Source: JBIOHJ01 sp044448905
GTDB taxonomy: Bacteria; Bacteroidota; Bacteroidia; AKYH767-A; OLB10
Length of the DNA stretch: 39,116 bases
NCBI GenBank assembly: GCA_044448905.1
Contig: JBIOHJ010000011.1
Coordinates: forward strand, 1-39,116
Direction: 5' to 3'
Position numbers and translations under genes: made by a program. The notes beneath the pieces were generated by a model. It was not told where the DNA came from. It did not search any database and worked only from the letters and a program-made list of their open reading frames with translations. Below are positions 15,648-23,861 of the stretch, one piece after another (within the stretch, counting starts at the first letter, position 1; every line of letters starts with the position of its first letter).

Positions 15648-17972
15648 GTGAAGAAAAAAAAAATAATTCATTTAAGCGTTTTTGTCGTATTGCTGCTTTC
15701 TTCCTGCACCCCCTTTCGTAAATTAGGTGAGAATCAGGTGCTCCTGGTAAAAAATAAAATCAATGTTGATAAAACGGGGCTCAAAGATGAAATTACCTCT
15801 ATCGTAAAACAAAAGCCCAACCGAAAAATGCTCGGACTGTTCAGGTTTCATCTTGGAGTTTACGATCAGTTTAACTTTGGAAAGGAAACCAAATTAAAAG
15901 CATGGTTTAAGCGTACCATTGGCGAACCGCCTGTGTTGCTTGATACCGTATTAATAAAGCGCTCTTCAACACAGATTAAGCAGTTTATGCATAACAGCGG
16001 TTATTTTCACGCTGAAGTTAAAGACACTGTTATTTACAAATCAAAACAAAAAGCCATTGTAAATTATACGATCAAATCGAATGTACCATATACGATTTTG
16101 AATTTTTCACGTTTCATCGCAAGCCCTCCAATTGATTCAATAGTAACGGCTGATTCGCAAAATTGCTTAGTAAAACCCGGGCAGGTTTATGACAACAGCA
16201 TTTTGCAGGGAGAGCGCGAACGGATTACTTCATTATTAAAAAACAAGGGGTATTATTTTTTTAACCAGCAATATATTTCGTTCAAGATTGATAGCTCATT
16301 ACATTCTAACCATGTAAATGTTTACATGTTTATCAGCAATCCCGATCCCGACAACTATCCGGACAATGGTGAGGGTACTGACGAAATAATGGTTGACACA
16401 ACTGTATCAAGCGAAAATGTTCACCATTCTTATTCGCTCAATAAAATTATTATTCGCTCCGATTACGATCCGCTCACTGCGGGTACGCTGCCGTCAACCG
16501 ATACCATTTTCTATAAAGGATACATATTTATTTCTGCTTCGCACAATTTTAATTTTAAACCTTACGCACTTTCCGATCATATTTTTCTTAATACCGACAG
16601 CTTATACAGGTTAGATGACCATGAGAATACATATCGCTCACTAAGCGATCTCGGAAATTTTCGTTTTATCAATATTAAATTTGAAGCGGACAGCCAACCG
16701 GGCAATTTACTCAATTGTATTATTAATCTTACCCCTTTACAGAAGCAATCGTATAAAGTTGAGCTGGAAGGAACATTAAATGGCGGTAACAAAGGCGCTG
16801 CCGGAAATTTTATTTATTCGAACCGCAACACGTTTAACGGTGCTGAAACGTTTAGTCTTAAATTAAAGACTGCTGTCGAAGATTTGGAGAATACAACCGT
16901 TCCAGAGGAAGGAGATAAATTATTCAATACTTATGAGTACGGTTTAGAAGGAACATTAACGCTTCCGCGTGTGCCTTCCATTATTAAACCGAAAAATAAG
17001 GCGATTACAACTTCTACCAATTATACTGCCTCTTATAATATTCAGAACCGCCCCGAGTTTTTCAGGCGCATTGCTGACTTTTCGGTGGGGTTTGCAAAAA
17101 AATATTCGAGTCGTTCGCGATTGCAGGTAAATGTTGCAGAAGTAAATTTTGTAAACGTAACTCCCGATCCGGTTTTTGAACAAAAACTAATTGACATTGG
17201 CGACCCTGCACTTATCAGCAGCTATGAAGATCACCTTATTGCGGACGGGCGTGCCAACTTTCTTATTACCACGCAGGCGCTGAATAAAACAAAAAATTTT
17301 ATTTTCTTCCGTACCAGCTTTGAATCAGCAGGCTTTAGCATCCGGATGGTTGATATGATTACCGGCAAGGTTACTAATCGCGACAGCAGCTATACCGTTT
17401 TTAAAAACCCTTATGCGCAATACATTAGACAGGATGTTGATTTTCGATTTTACCATATTCTCAATAAAAACAATACACTTGTATACCGCATAGCTATGGG
17501 AATTGGAATTCCCTACTGGAATTCGCAAGAGCTTCCTTTCGAAAAAAGTTATTTTGCCGGAGGCGCTAACGATTTAAGGGCATTTAATGCGCGGTCAATC
17601 GGACCGGGATCATATTTTAAGGAGCAGGTTCAGCAAAACGGTGAAATAAAAATTAACGGAAACGTGGAATACCGTTTTGATATTTTCAAAATCCTGCAGG
17701 GCGCTTTGTTTGCAGATGCCGGTAACGTTTGGCTTAAAAATGAAGATGCCGACCGTCCGGGCGGTAAATTTTTATTTGATAAATTTTATAAAGAGATCGC
17801 AATAGGCGGGGGAGTAGGTTTTCGTTTCAACTTTACTTTTTTTATTTTCAGGGTTGACTTAGGTTACAAATTCCGCGACCCGACTTTGCCTGAAAATGAA
17901 AGGTGGGTATTTAAGGATTTTAACCTTTTTGATCCAAGTGTAAGTAATATTGGAATAGGATACCCGTTTTAA
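15648..17972 (+). CDS. tamL: TamL-like lipoprotein of the BamA/TamA superfamily
   Basis: 774 residues from a GTG start. The leader IHLSVFVVLLLSSC ends in a lipobox Cys (residue 20), so the protein is lipidated. This is the hallmark that separates Bacteroidota TamL from TamA. POTRA-like repeats fill about 30-340 (KQFMHNSGYFHAEVKDTVIY is one), and the C-terminal 400 residues form the Omp85 barrel with SYFAGGANDLRAFNARSIGPG (the lid-lock RGF-type region, here RAF) and a terminal aromatic-ending strand IGIGYPF. It inserts proteins or handles lipid at the outer membrane. No tamB partner follows in this window. Confidence 0.85.
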   Translation: MKKKKIIHLSVFVVLLLSSCTPFRKLGENQVLLVKNKINVDKTGLKDEITSIVKQKPNRKMLGLFRFHLGVYDQFNFGKETKLKAWFKRTIGEPPVLLDTVLIKRSSTQIKQFMHNSGYFHAEVKDTVIYKSKQKAIVNYTIKSNVPYTILNFSRFIASPPIDSIVTADSQNCLVKPGQVYDNSILQGERERITSLLKNKGYYFFNQQYISFKIDSSLHSNHVNVYMFISNPDPDNYPDNGEGTDEIMVDTTVSSENVHHSYSLNKIIIRSDYDPLTAGTLPSTDTIFYKGYIFISASHNFNFKPYALSDHIFLNTDSLYRLDDHENTYRSLSDLGNFRFINIKFEADSQPGNLLNCIINLTPLQKQSYKVELEGTLNGGNKGAAGNFIYSNRNTFNGAETFSLKLKTAVEDLENTTVPEEGDKLFNTYEYGLEGTLTLPRVPSIIKPKNKAITTSTNYTASYNIQNRPEFFRRIADFSVGFAKKYSSRSRLQVNVAEVNFVNVTPDPVFEQKLIDIGDPALISSYEDHLIADGRANFLITTQALNKTKNFIFFRTSFESAGFSIRMVDMITGKVTNRDSSYTVFKNPYAQYIRQDVDFRFYHILNKNNTLVYRIAMGIGIPYWNSQELPFEKSYFAGGANDLRAFNARSIGPGSYFKEQVQQNGEIKINGNVEYRFDIFKILQGALFADAGNVWLKNEDADRPGGKFLFDKFYKEIAIGGGVGFRFNFTFFIFRVDLGYKFRDPTLPENERWVFKDFNLFDPSVSNIGIGYPF

Positions 17973-18004
17973 CGCAAAACATCAGCGCTGCCGCTATTAT
18001 AATA

Positions 18005-19216
18005 TTATTGCTTTACCAATTTCCTAACCGCTTTTTGGTTTCCGTTATCTATCGCAACAAAATAAATTCCGTTTGAAAAATCACTAACATTGATTTTAGT
18101 ATCAAGTATCAAGTATCGGGTATCAAGATTAGTATGATAAATTTTCTTTCCGTTTATATCAGTAATTGTGATTTCATATTTTGTTTTGTCTCCGAACTCC
18201 AAACTCACATCTATAAACTCTTTGGCGGGATTAGGATAAACTGTAAACTGTAAACTGTAAACCGGAAACTCTTCAACCGAAGTAGTACTATCGGGCGTGT
18301 ATTCCCAGAAATCATCGAGATGGCTTCCGACAAAACTAAACCCGGTGCCGATATATCCTTTACTGCCGATTGAAAAGCCAACAGAATGACTGCGCGCAAC
18401 GCCACCAAGATCTGTTTTTTGCACCCAGCTGTTTGTTACAGGATCATATTGCCAGAAATCTTTGACTACCGATGGTCCGTTTGTAAAGCCAACACCACAA
18501 TAACCCTTGTTGCCAATTGAAAAACCACAGGCGCCAAACCGTGCAGAGCCACCAAAATTTGCCAGTGTAGTCCATGTATCGTTTACCGGATCGTATTCAT
18601 AAAAATCCTGCATATAGGTGCTGGTTACACTCACATCACCCGTTCCTATATAACCTTTATTGCCCATGGAAAAACCCATTGCAAGCTCGCGGGGAGTTCC
18701 GGGAAAAAATGCTTTTTGAGTCCAAATGTTTAACAGGGTGTCGTATTGCCAGAAATCATTCTTGTCCATTACTCCATCATGACCTAACCCAACATACCCG
18801 TAACCGCTAATTGAAAATGCGGTAGGAGTAAATGCGCGGAGGCCACCGCCAAAATCGGCTTTCTGAGTCCATGTATTGGTGGCAGGATTGTATTCCCAAA
18901 AATCTTGGTAAAATGAAGAAGGGCTCTGACCGAGGCCAATATATCCTTTTGACCCGATGGACAAACCGACAGCAAAATAACGGGGCGCGCCTCCGAAGTT
19001 CGCCTTTTGGGTCCATATGTTAGTTGATGGGTCGTATTCCCAAAAATCATTGAGATATGCTGTGCCGTACCCCGTGCCTATATATCCTTTAGTGCCTATT
19101 GAAAATCCAACAGCGGTATATCGTATTCCCCCGGTAAGGCTTGCCTTTTGTGTCCAATAATCGGCTTTAGCAAAAACGTAAACACAAATAAAAATAAGTG
19201 TAAATAGTTTTTTCAT
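18005..19216 (-). CDS. Kelch-propeller T9SS cargo protein (copy 1)
   Basis: 403 residues: signal peptide (MKKLFTLIFICVYVFAKA), six kelch-type blades of about 50 residues each with the pattern GFSIGxKGYIGTG...DFWEYDPxTNxWTQKA, then a type A T9SS domain beginning YPNPAKEFIDV (about 325-403) and ending VAIDNGNQKAVRKLVKQ. It is exported through T9SS and probably processed and attached or released. The T9SS domain contains the in-frame tract DTRYLILDTK, and VYSLQFTVY just before it; both are translations of short DNA repeats. It lies six bases downstream of an equal-length paralogue, a recent tandem duplication. Confidence 0.88.
   Translation of the reverse strand: MKKLFTLIFICVYVFAKADYWTQKASLTGGIRYTAVGFSIGTKGYIGTGYGTAYLNDFWEYDPSTNIWTQKANFGGAPRYFAVGLSIGSKGYIGLGQSPSSFYQDFWEYNPATNTWTQKADFGGGLRAFTPTAFSISGYGYVGLGHDGVMDKNDFWQYDTLLNIWTQKAFFPGTPRELAMGFSMGNKGYIGTGDVSVTSTYMQDFYEYDPVNDTWTTLANFGGSARFGACGFSIGNKGYCGVGFTNGPSVVKDFWQYDPVTNSWVQKTDLGGVARSHSVGFSIGSKGYIGTGFSFVGSHLDDFWEYTPDSTTSVEEFPVYSLQFTVYPNPAKEFIDVSLEFGDKTKYEITITDINGKKIYHTNLDTRYLILDTKINVSDFSNGIYFVAIDNGNQKAVRKLVKQ
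18101..18130. repeat. TACTTGATAC-family tract inside kelch copy 1
   Basis: TATCAAGTATCAAGTATC with continuation GGGTATCAAGAT (30 bases) reads in frame as part of the T9SS domain. It differs at one base from the tract at 19318-19347 in the paralogue. Confidence 0.7.
18237..18263. repeat. CTGTAAACTGTAAAC tract inside kelch copy 1
   Basis: Three tandem 8-base units (AAACTGTA), read in frame as YSLQFTVY at the start of the T9SS domain. The paralogue at 19223-20434 lacks it, so it entered after the duplication or was lost from the other copy. Confidence 0.6.
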
Positions 19217-19222
19217 GCCGGT

Positions 19223-20434
19223 TTAGTTTTTAATAAACTTCTTCACTTCTTTTTGATTCCCATCATCAACAGTAACAAAATAAATTCCGTTTGAAAAAGT
19301 ACTGACGTTTATTTTAGTATCAAGTATCAAGTATCGAGTATCAAGATTATAGTGATAAACTTTTTTTCCGTTTATATCGGTAATGATGATTGCAATTTTT
19401 TCTTTTACTCCGAACTCCGAACTAATTACTAAAAACTCATTTGCCGGGTTGGGTGAAATGGTAAAATGGAAATTATCATTTCCATTTTCTTCAACACTTG
19501 TAGTGCTGTCGGGAGTATATTCCCAAAGATCGTTGAGTGAATTGAAAACCGGGTCCCACCCGGTGCCGATGTATCCCTTATTACCAATGCTAAATGCGAC
19601 AGCATCGGTACGGGCAGAGCCGCTAAGATTTAGTTTTTGCGACCAGGTATTGTTAACATGGTCATATCTCCACAGATCATTCGCAGTTGTCAAGCTCGTT
19701 TGACCGGTGAGTATGTAGCCATATCCATTTATTGTAAATGCAGAAGCATCGCTGCGCGCGCCACCGGGAGTGTTTGCTTTTTGTGTCCACGTATTGAGCA
19801 ATGGATCGTACTGCCAAAAATCATTCATATAGGTAGCGTCATATCCCGCGCCAATGTATCCTTTTCCACCCGCAGCAAAAGCAATGGCGCTGCTGCGGGT
19901 CAAACTTCCTGCATCGGCTTTCTGCACCCAGGCGTTTGCTACAGGGTTGTATTGCCAGAAATCCTTGTAACTTGTGCTCATAGAATTATAACCCGTACCT
20001 ATGTAAGCAAACGAATCAATGCTAAACGCAACAGTATAGTTTCTGCCGGGACCGGGTAAGGCGGCTTTTTGTGTCCAGGTATTTAATGCATCATCGTATT
20101 GCCACACATCCTGCAGAACATTATTGCCGTCATGTCCGCAGGCAATATGTCCCTTGCCAAGCACCGAAAAGCCTACAGCTCCCGAACGGGCAGCACCGGC
20201 AAGGTTGGCTTTTTGAGCCCACGAATTATTTGCGGGATTGTATTGCCAGAAATCGTTATGAAATTGCACAGGCCCGGCAAATTTTATCCCGGTACCTATA
20301 TAGCCCATGCCATTGAGCGAAAAACCGGCAGCGGCAGCGCGGTCATCGGCAGGCAGGCTTGCTTTTTGTGTCCAGGAATCTGCTTTGGCAAAAGAATAAA
20401 TACAAATTAAAATTAGTACATAAATTTTTTCCAT
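19223..20434 (-). CDS. Kelch-propeller T9SS cargo protein (copy 2)
   Basis: 403 residues with the same plan as copy 1: leader MEKIYVLILICIYSFAKA, six kelch blades (for example GFSVLGKGHIACGHDGNNVL then DVWQYDDALNTWTQKA), and a T9SS domain from SPNPANEFLVI. Its blades have diverged more from copy 1 than its C-terminal domain has, and YTPDSTTSVEE is identical in both. The DTRYLILDTK insert is shared, so it predates the duplication. A perfect -7 box precedes this gene, and copy 1 follows after six bases, so they form a two-gene operon. Confidence 0.88.
   Translation of the reverse strand: MEKIYVLILICIYSFAKADSWTQKASLPADDRAAAAGFSLNGMGYIGTGIKFAGPVQFHNDFWQYNPANNSWAQKANLAGAARSGAVGFSVLGKGHIACGHDGNNVLQDVWQYDDALNTWTQKAALPGPGRNYTVAFSIDSFAYIGTGYNSMSTSYKDFWQYNPVANAWVQKADAGSLTRSSAIAFAAGGKGYIGAGYDATYMNDFWQYDPLLNTWTQKANTPGGARSDASAFTINGYGYILTGQTSLTTANDLWRYDHVNNTWSQKLNLSGSARTDAVAFSIGNKGYIGTGWDPVFNSLNDLWEYTPDSTTSVEENGNDNFHFTISPNPANEFLVISSEFGVKEKIAIIITDINGKKVYHYNLDTRYLILDTKINVSTFSNGIYFVTVDDGNQKEVKKFIKN
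19318..19347. repeat. TACTTGATAC-family tract inside kelch copy 2
   Basis: The 30-base tract is one base different from 18101-18130, in the same frame and at the same place in the T9SS domain. Confidence 0.7.
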
Positions 20435-20451
20435 GCCCGTTAAATTTAAAT

Positions 20452-20459
20452 CAAATATA
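20452..20459 (-). promoter_or_regulatory. Candidate -7 box for the kelch operon
   Basis: On the minus strand TATATTTG matches TAnnTTTG, 18 bases before the ATG at 20434. No TTTG stands at the right distance upstream. Confidence 0.35.
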
Positions 20460-20580
20460 TAGAAAAGTTTTCAATGGGGATAAAAGTGGTTCGTGAGTTG
20501 TCGTCAGCGCAGGAATATAAAACTACTGTCATTCCATTTTTTATGCGTAATATTGAGATGGGATTTTAAATAATGATGGG

Positions 20581-22227
20581 ATGAAAAATATTTACAAAAA
20601 AATTTTTCTTTTAATTCTTAATTCAACATTCAGCATTTATAATTCCTTTTCACAAACTGCTCCGGCAATTGAATGGCAGAATACGATTGGGGGGAGTAAT
20701 GCTGATGCACTTTATTCTTTACAGCAAACCAATGATGGGGGATATATTCTGGGAGGATTATCAATGTCTAATATATCAGGCGACAAAACAGAAAACTGCT
20801 TTGGTACACATGATTACTGGATAGTAAAAGTTGATGACTCAGGAACTGTACAATGGGACAAAACGATAGGAGGATCTGACTTTGATTGGATTACTTCAAT
20901 TCAACAAACTTTTGATAGCGGTTATATTCTTGGTGGAAGTTCTGAATCAGACATTTCAGGCAATAAAACGGAAAACAACTGCGGGACGACATTTAATTAT
21001 CCTGACTATTGGATCGTTAAAACAGATTCAACTGGAAACATTCAATGGCAGAATAATATCGGGGGTAGTAGTGTGGACTATCTTGAATCCATCCGGCAAA
21101 CTGCTTACGGAGGATATATTTTTGGTGGAAGTTCTATTTCACAAATGTCATGTGATAAAACAGAAAATAGTAATGGTGGGTATGATTACTGGATTATAAA
21201 AACTGATGCATCAGGAAATATACAATGGCAAAATTCTATCGGAGGAAATCAAGAGGATCTGTGTAATTCCATGCAACTAACCACTGACGGGGGTTATATT
21301 CTTGGCGGAACTTCTTATTCGAACATTTCAGCTGATAAAACTGAAAACTGTAATGGAGATTCTGATTATTGGATAGTTAAACTGGACTCATCAGGCAACA
21401 TACAATGGCAAAATACCATAGGAGGAAATAAATATGATGAACTATATTCCCTACAGCAAGTTGATGACGGGGGATATATATTAGGTGGATATTCCGAATC
21501 CAACATATCAGGTGATAAAATGGAAAACTGTATAGGAGGTATTGGATTTGGAGATTTCTGGATAGTGAAAACCGATTCAGTGGGTAACACACAATGGCAG
21601 AATACAATTGGCGGAAGTGACCTGGACGAATTGCATTCTATTCAGCAAACAAGCGATGGAGGGTATATTATAGGCGGGTTTTCCTTATCAAACATTTCAG
21701 GAGATAAAACAGAAAACAGTAATGGTGGTAATGATTATTGGATTGTTAAACTGGATTCATCGGGCAATATACAATGGCAAAATACGATTGGAGGAAACAG
21801 TTTAGATCAGTTTTCTTCCCTTCAGCAAGCTTCTGATGGAGGGTATATTCTTGGCGGAACTTCTTATTCAAACATTTCAGGTGATAAGACGGAAAATAAT
21901 ATTGGGAATGGTGATTTCTGGATACTCAAACTCTTCCCCGATACCATTACCGGCATTTCCAATCTTCAATCATCAACATACAATATTCAATTTTCTCCCA
22001 ATCCCCTCATCACCCAATCCACACTGACATTCAGCAACTCACAAAAAAATATTTTTCATTTTACCCTTTACGATATTACAGGGCGCGTAACGGAAACCGT
22101 TAGTACCGTAACCGATAAAATCATTTTAACCAAAGGCAGCAAGCCGGCTGGAGTTTATTTGTTTAATCTTACTAATGCAAAAACAGGGGAGGGCATGAAT
22201 GGGAAGATTGTGATATCTGCTTTGTAA
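20581..22227 (+). CDS. Seven-repeat T9SS cargo protein
   Basis: 548 residues. Seven tandem repeats of about 57 residues (about 30-455) follow the pattern WQNTIGGSxxDxLxSLQQTxDGGYILGG, then NISGDKTEN and DYWIVKLDSSGNIQ; such repeats usually build propellers. A type A T9SS domain starts near FSPNPLITQSTL and ends MNGKIVISAL. The signal peptide is odd: its core LLILNSTFSIYNSFSQ is interrupted by NSTFSIYNS, the translation of an ATTCATAATTC-type repeat (20611-20645). The function is unknown, probably surface or extracellular. The gene is transcribed away from the kelch operon. Confidence 0.85.
   Translation: MKNIYKKIFLLILNSTFSIYNSFSQTAPAIEWQNTIGGSNADALYSLQQTNDGGYILGGLSMSNISGDKTENCFGTHDYWIVKVDDSGTVQWDKTIGGSDFDWITSIQQTFDSGYILGGSSESDISGNKTENNCGTTFNYPDYWIVKTDSTGNIQWQNNIGGSSVDYLESIRQTAYGGYIFGGSSISQMSCDKTENSNGGYDYWIIKTDASGNIQWQNSIGGNQEDLCNSMQLTTDGGYILGGTSYSNISADKTENCNGDSDYWIVKLDSSGNIQWQNTIGGNKYDELYSLQQVDDGGYILGGYSESNISGDKMENCIGGIGFGDFWIVKTDSVGNTQWQNTIGGSDLDELHSIQQTSDGGYIIGGFSLSNISGDKTENSNGGNDYWIVKLDSSGNIQWQNTIGGNSLDQFSSLQQASDGGYILGGTSYSNISGDKTENNIGNGDFWILKLFPDTITGISNLQSSTYNIQFSPNPLITQSTLTFSNSQKNIFHFTLYDITGRVTETVSTVTDKIILTKGSKPAGVYLFNLTNAKTGEGMNGKIVISAL
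20611..20645. repeat. ATTCATAATTC-family tract in a signal-peptide coding region
   Basis: The tract TTAATTCTTAATTCAACATT continued by CAGCATTTATAATTC belongs to the same family as 5721-5740, 22281-22305, 33523-33556 and 37895-37926. Confidence 0.65.
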
Positions 22228-22248
22228 AACCATTTTCAATTATTTTAT

Positions 22249-22256
22249 TAGTTTTG
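22249..22256 (+). promoter_or_regulatory. Candidate -7 box before the aldolase gene
   Basis: TAGTTTTG matches TAnnTTTG exactly. The nearest TTTG upstream is 24 bases away, longer than usual. The leader contains the 22281-22305 repeat. Confidence 0.35.
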
Positions 22257-22280
22257 TCCGAAGCCACAATTTTTATTTTC

Positions 22281-22305
22281 AATTCATAATTCAACATTCA
22301 TAATT
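22281..22305. repeat. ATTCATAATTC-family tract, intergenic copy
   Basis: This 25-base tract is identical, in inverse orientation, to part of the coding tract at 33523-33556. Confidence 0.65.
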
Positions 22306-22317
22306 ATATTTCCGAAT

Positions 22318-23376
22318 ATGTCCCTTTCAAAAATCAAAGAGCTCTTAGGCAGCCAGGCTGATTCGTTGCTCAATCACCAGTGCAAAACCGTAAATAAAAA
22401 CGATTTGCATCTTCCCGGTCCCGATTTTGTTGACCGTATTTTTTCCGGTTCAAACCGCAGCAACAATGTGCTGCGTAATTTAAACAGCATTTATAATCAC
22501 GGGCGGCTGTCGGGTACGGGTTATCTTTCCATCCTCCCCGTTGACCAGGGCATTGAACATTCAGGCGGAGCATCGTTTTCACCCAACCCTATTTATTTTG
22601 ACCCTGAGAATATTGTAAAGCTCGCCATCGAAGGCGGATGCAACGCAGTGGCTTCTACCTATGGAGTATTGGGAGCCGTATCGCGAAAGTACGCGCATAA
22701 AATTCCGTTCATTGTAAAAATAAACCACAACGAATTTTTAACATATCCCAATAAATATGACCAGATTATGTTCGGAACGGTAAAGGATGCATATAACATG
22801 GGTGCTGCTGCTGTGGGGGCTACTATTTATTATGGCTCGGCTGAATCGGCACGCCAGATTGTTGAAGTGGCAAAAGCATTTGAAGAAGCTCATAGCTTGG
22901 GCATGGCTACTATACTGTGGTGTTACCTGCGCAACAGCGGATTTAAAAAAGATGACACCGATTACCACGCTGCTGCCGATTTAACCGGGCAGGCAAACCA
23001 TCTTGGTGTAACCATTCAGGCTGATATCATCAAGCAAAAGCTTCCCTCAAATAACGGTGGATTTACAGCACTGAACTTCGGAAAGACAAATAAAAAAGTT
23101 TATGAGCAATTAACATCCGCTCACCCGATTGACCTGTGCCGTTACCAGGTTTTGAATTGCTATGCCGGTAGAGCAGGGTTGATAAACTCAGGCGGTGAAT
23201 CGAAAGGCGCCAGCGATATGGCAGAAGCGATAGCCACAGCCGTTATTAACAAACGCGCAGGCGGGACCGGTTTAATTTCAGGACGGAAATCATTTCAACG
23301 GCCAATGAAAGAAGGCATTGAATTGCTGAATGCCATACAGGATGTTTACCTGGAAAAGGAAGTTACGGTGGCTTGA
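22318..23376 (+). CDS. Class I fructose-bisphosphate aldolase (DhnA/FbaB type)
   Basis: 352 residues, full length for the archaeal-type class I aldolase family. It cleaves fructose 1,6-bisphosphate through a Schiff-base lysine in glycolysis and gluconeogenesis. Visible segments are LSILPVDQGIEHSGGASF (about 65-82), GGCNAVASTYGVLG, KIPFIVKINHNEFLTYPN, the GLINSGGESKGASDM phosphate-binding stretch (about 285-299) and GGTGLISGRKSFQRPMKEGI near the end. The catalytic Lys is not assigned here with certainty. No metal-binding class II motif is present. The next gene, within the inverted-repeat unit, starts 75 bases later. Confidence 0.92.
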   Translation: MSLSKIKELLGSQADSLLNHQCKTVNKNDLHLPGPDFVDRIFSGSNRSNNVLRNLNSIYNHGRLSGTGYLSILPVDQGIEHSGGASFSPNPIYFDPENIVKLAIEGGCNAVASTYGVLGAVSRKYAHKIPFIVKINHNEFLTYPNKYDQIMFGTVKDAYNMGAAAVGATIYYGSAESARQIVEVAKAFEEAHSLGMATILWCYLRNSGFKKDDTDYHAAADLTGQANHLGVTIQADIIKQKLPSNNGGFTALNFGKTNKKVYEQLTSAHPIDLCRYQVLNCYAGRAGLINSGGESKGASDMAEAIATAVINKRAGGTGLISGRKSFQRPMKEGIELLNAIQDVYLEKEVTVA

Positions 23377-23385
23377 TAGATTGAT

Positions 23386-23853
23386 GTCAGTAGTCAGTGG
23401 GCAGTTGCCAGTTGTAAAAAAATAAAATCAAAAAATTATTTTAATGAAACATGGCAAAATCGAATTTCGAAAATCTTAGAGTTTATAATCTTTCTGAACA
23501 TTTAGCTGATTTAGTTTGGGATATTGTAAGCCACTGGAATACTTTTGCTATGGATACTGTCGGAAAACAATTAGTCAGAGCTGCCGATAGCATTGGCGCA
23601 AATATCGCTGAAGGAGATGGCAGAGGTTCTTATGCTGACAACAAAAGATTTGTCAAGATCTCAAGAGGTTCTTTAAATGAAACACGGCATTTTCTCAGGA
23701 GAGCTTATAAGAGGAAATTAATGAATGACAACCAGGTGAAAGAATTAAAAGTATTTGTTGATGAACTCAGCCCCAAATTAAATGCATATCTTAAATCAAT
23801 TGGTAAAGCAAAATCAGCAAATAACAACTGACCACTGCCCACTGACTACTGAC
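23386..23853. mobile_element. Four-helix-bundle gene framed by 30-base inverted repeats
   Basis: The left repeat (23386-23415) begins GTCAGTAGTCAGTGGGCAGT. The right repeat (23824-23853) is its inverse with 28 of 30 bases matching. The 468-base unit contains only the four-helix-bundle gene, whose last codons overlap the right repeat. No clear target-site duplication is visible. The layout copies that of 23S rRNA intervening sequences, where the same protein family lies between complementary ends, but here it is between aldolase and accD. Mobility is inferred; chance use of common CAGT-type repeat tracts at both sides is the alternative. Confidence 0.5.
23451..23831 (+). CDS. Four helix bundle protein (23S rRNA IVS-protein family)
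   Basis: 126 residues with the family's full pattern: FENLRVYNLSEHLADLVWDI (helix 1), GKQLVRAADSIGANIAEGDGRGS (about 38-60, the conserved turn), KRFVKISRGSLNETRHFLRRA (helix 3) and a final helix. The basic surface suggests nucleic acid binding. Relatives are encoded in intervening sequences of 23S rRNA and resemble the Avd accessory protein of diversity-generating retroelements; the molecular role is unproven. No reverse transcriptase or variable repeat is nearby, so this is not a retroelement. The gene sits inside the 23386-23853 unit. Confidence 0.9.
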   Translation: MAKSNFENLRVYNLSEHLADLVWDIVSHWNTFAMDTVGKQLVRAADSIGANIAEGDGRGSYADNKRFVKISRGSLNETRHFLRRAYKRKLMNDNQVKELKVFVDELSPKLNAYLKSIGKAKSANNN

Positions 23854-23861
23854 TATCTTTC

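Noticed and set aside
23451..23831. Diversity-generating retroelement accessory gene (avd)
   Set aside because: No reverse transcriptase or template/variable repeats are found nearby; the protein fits the intervening-sequence family.
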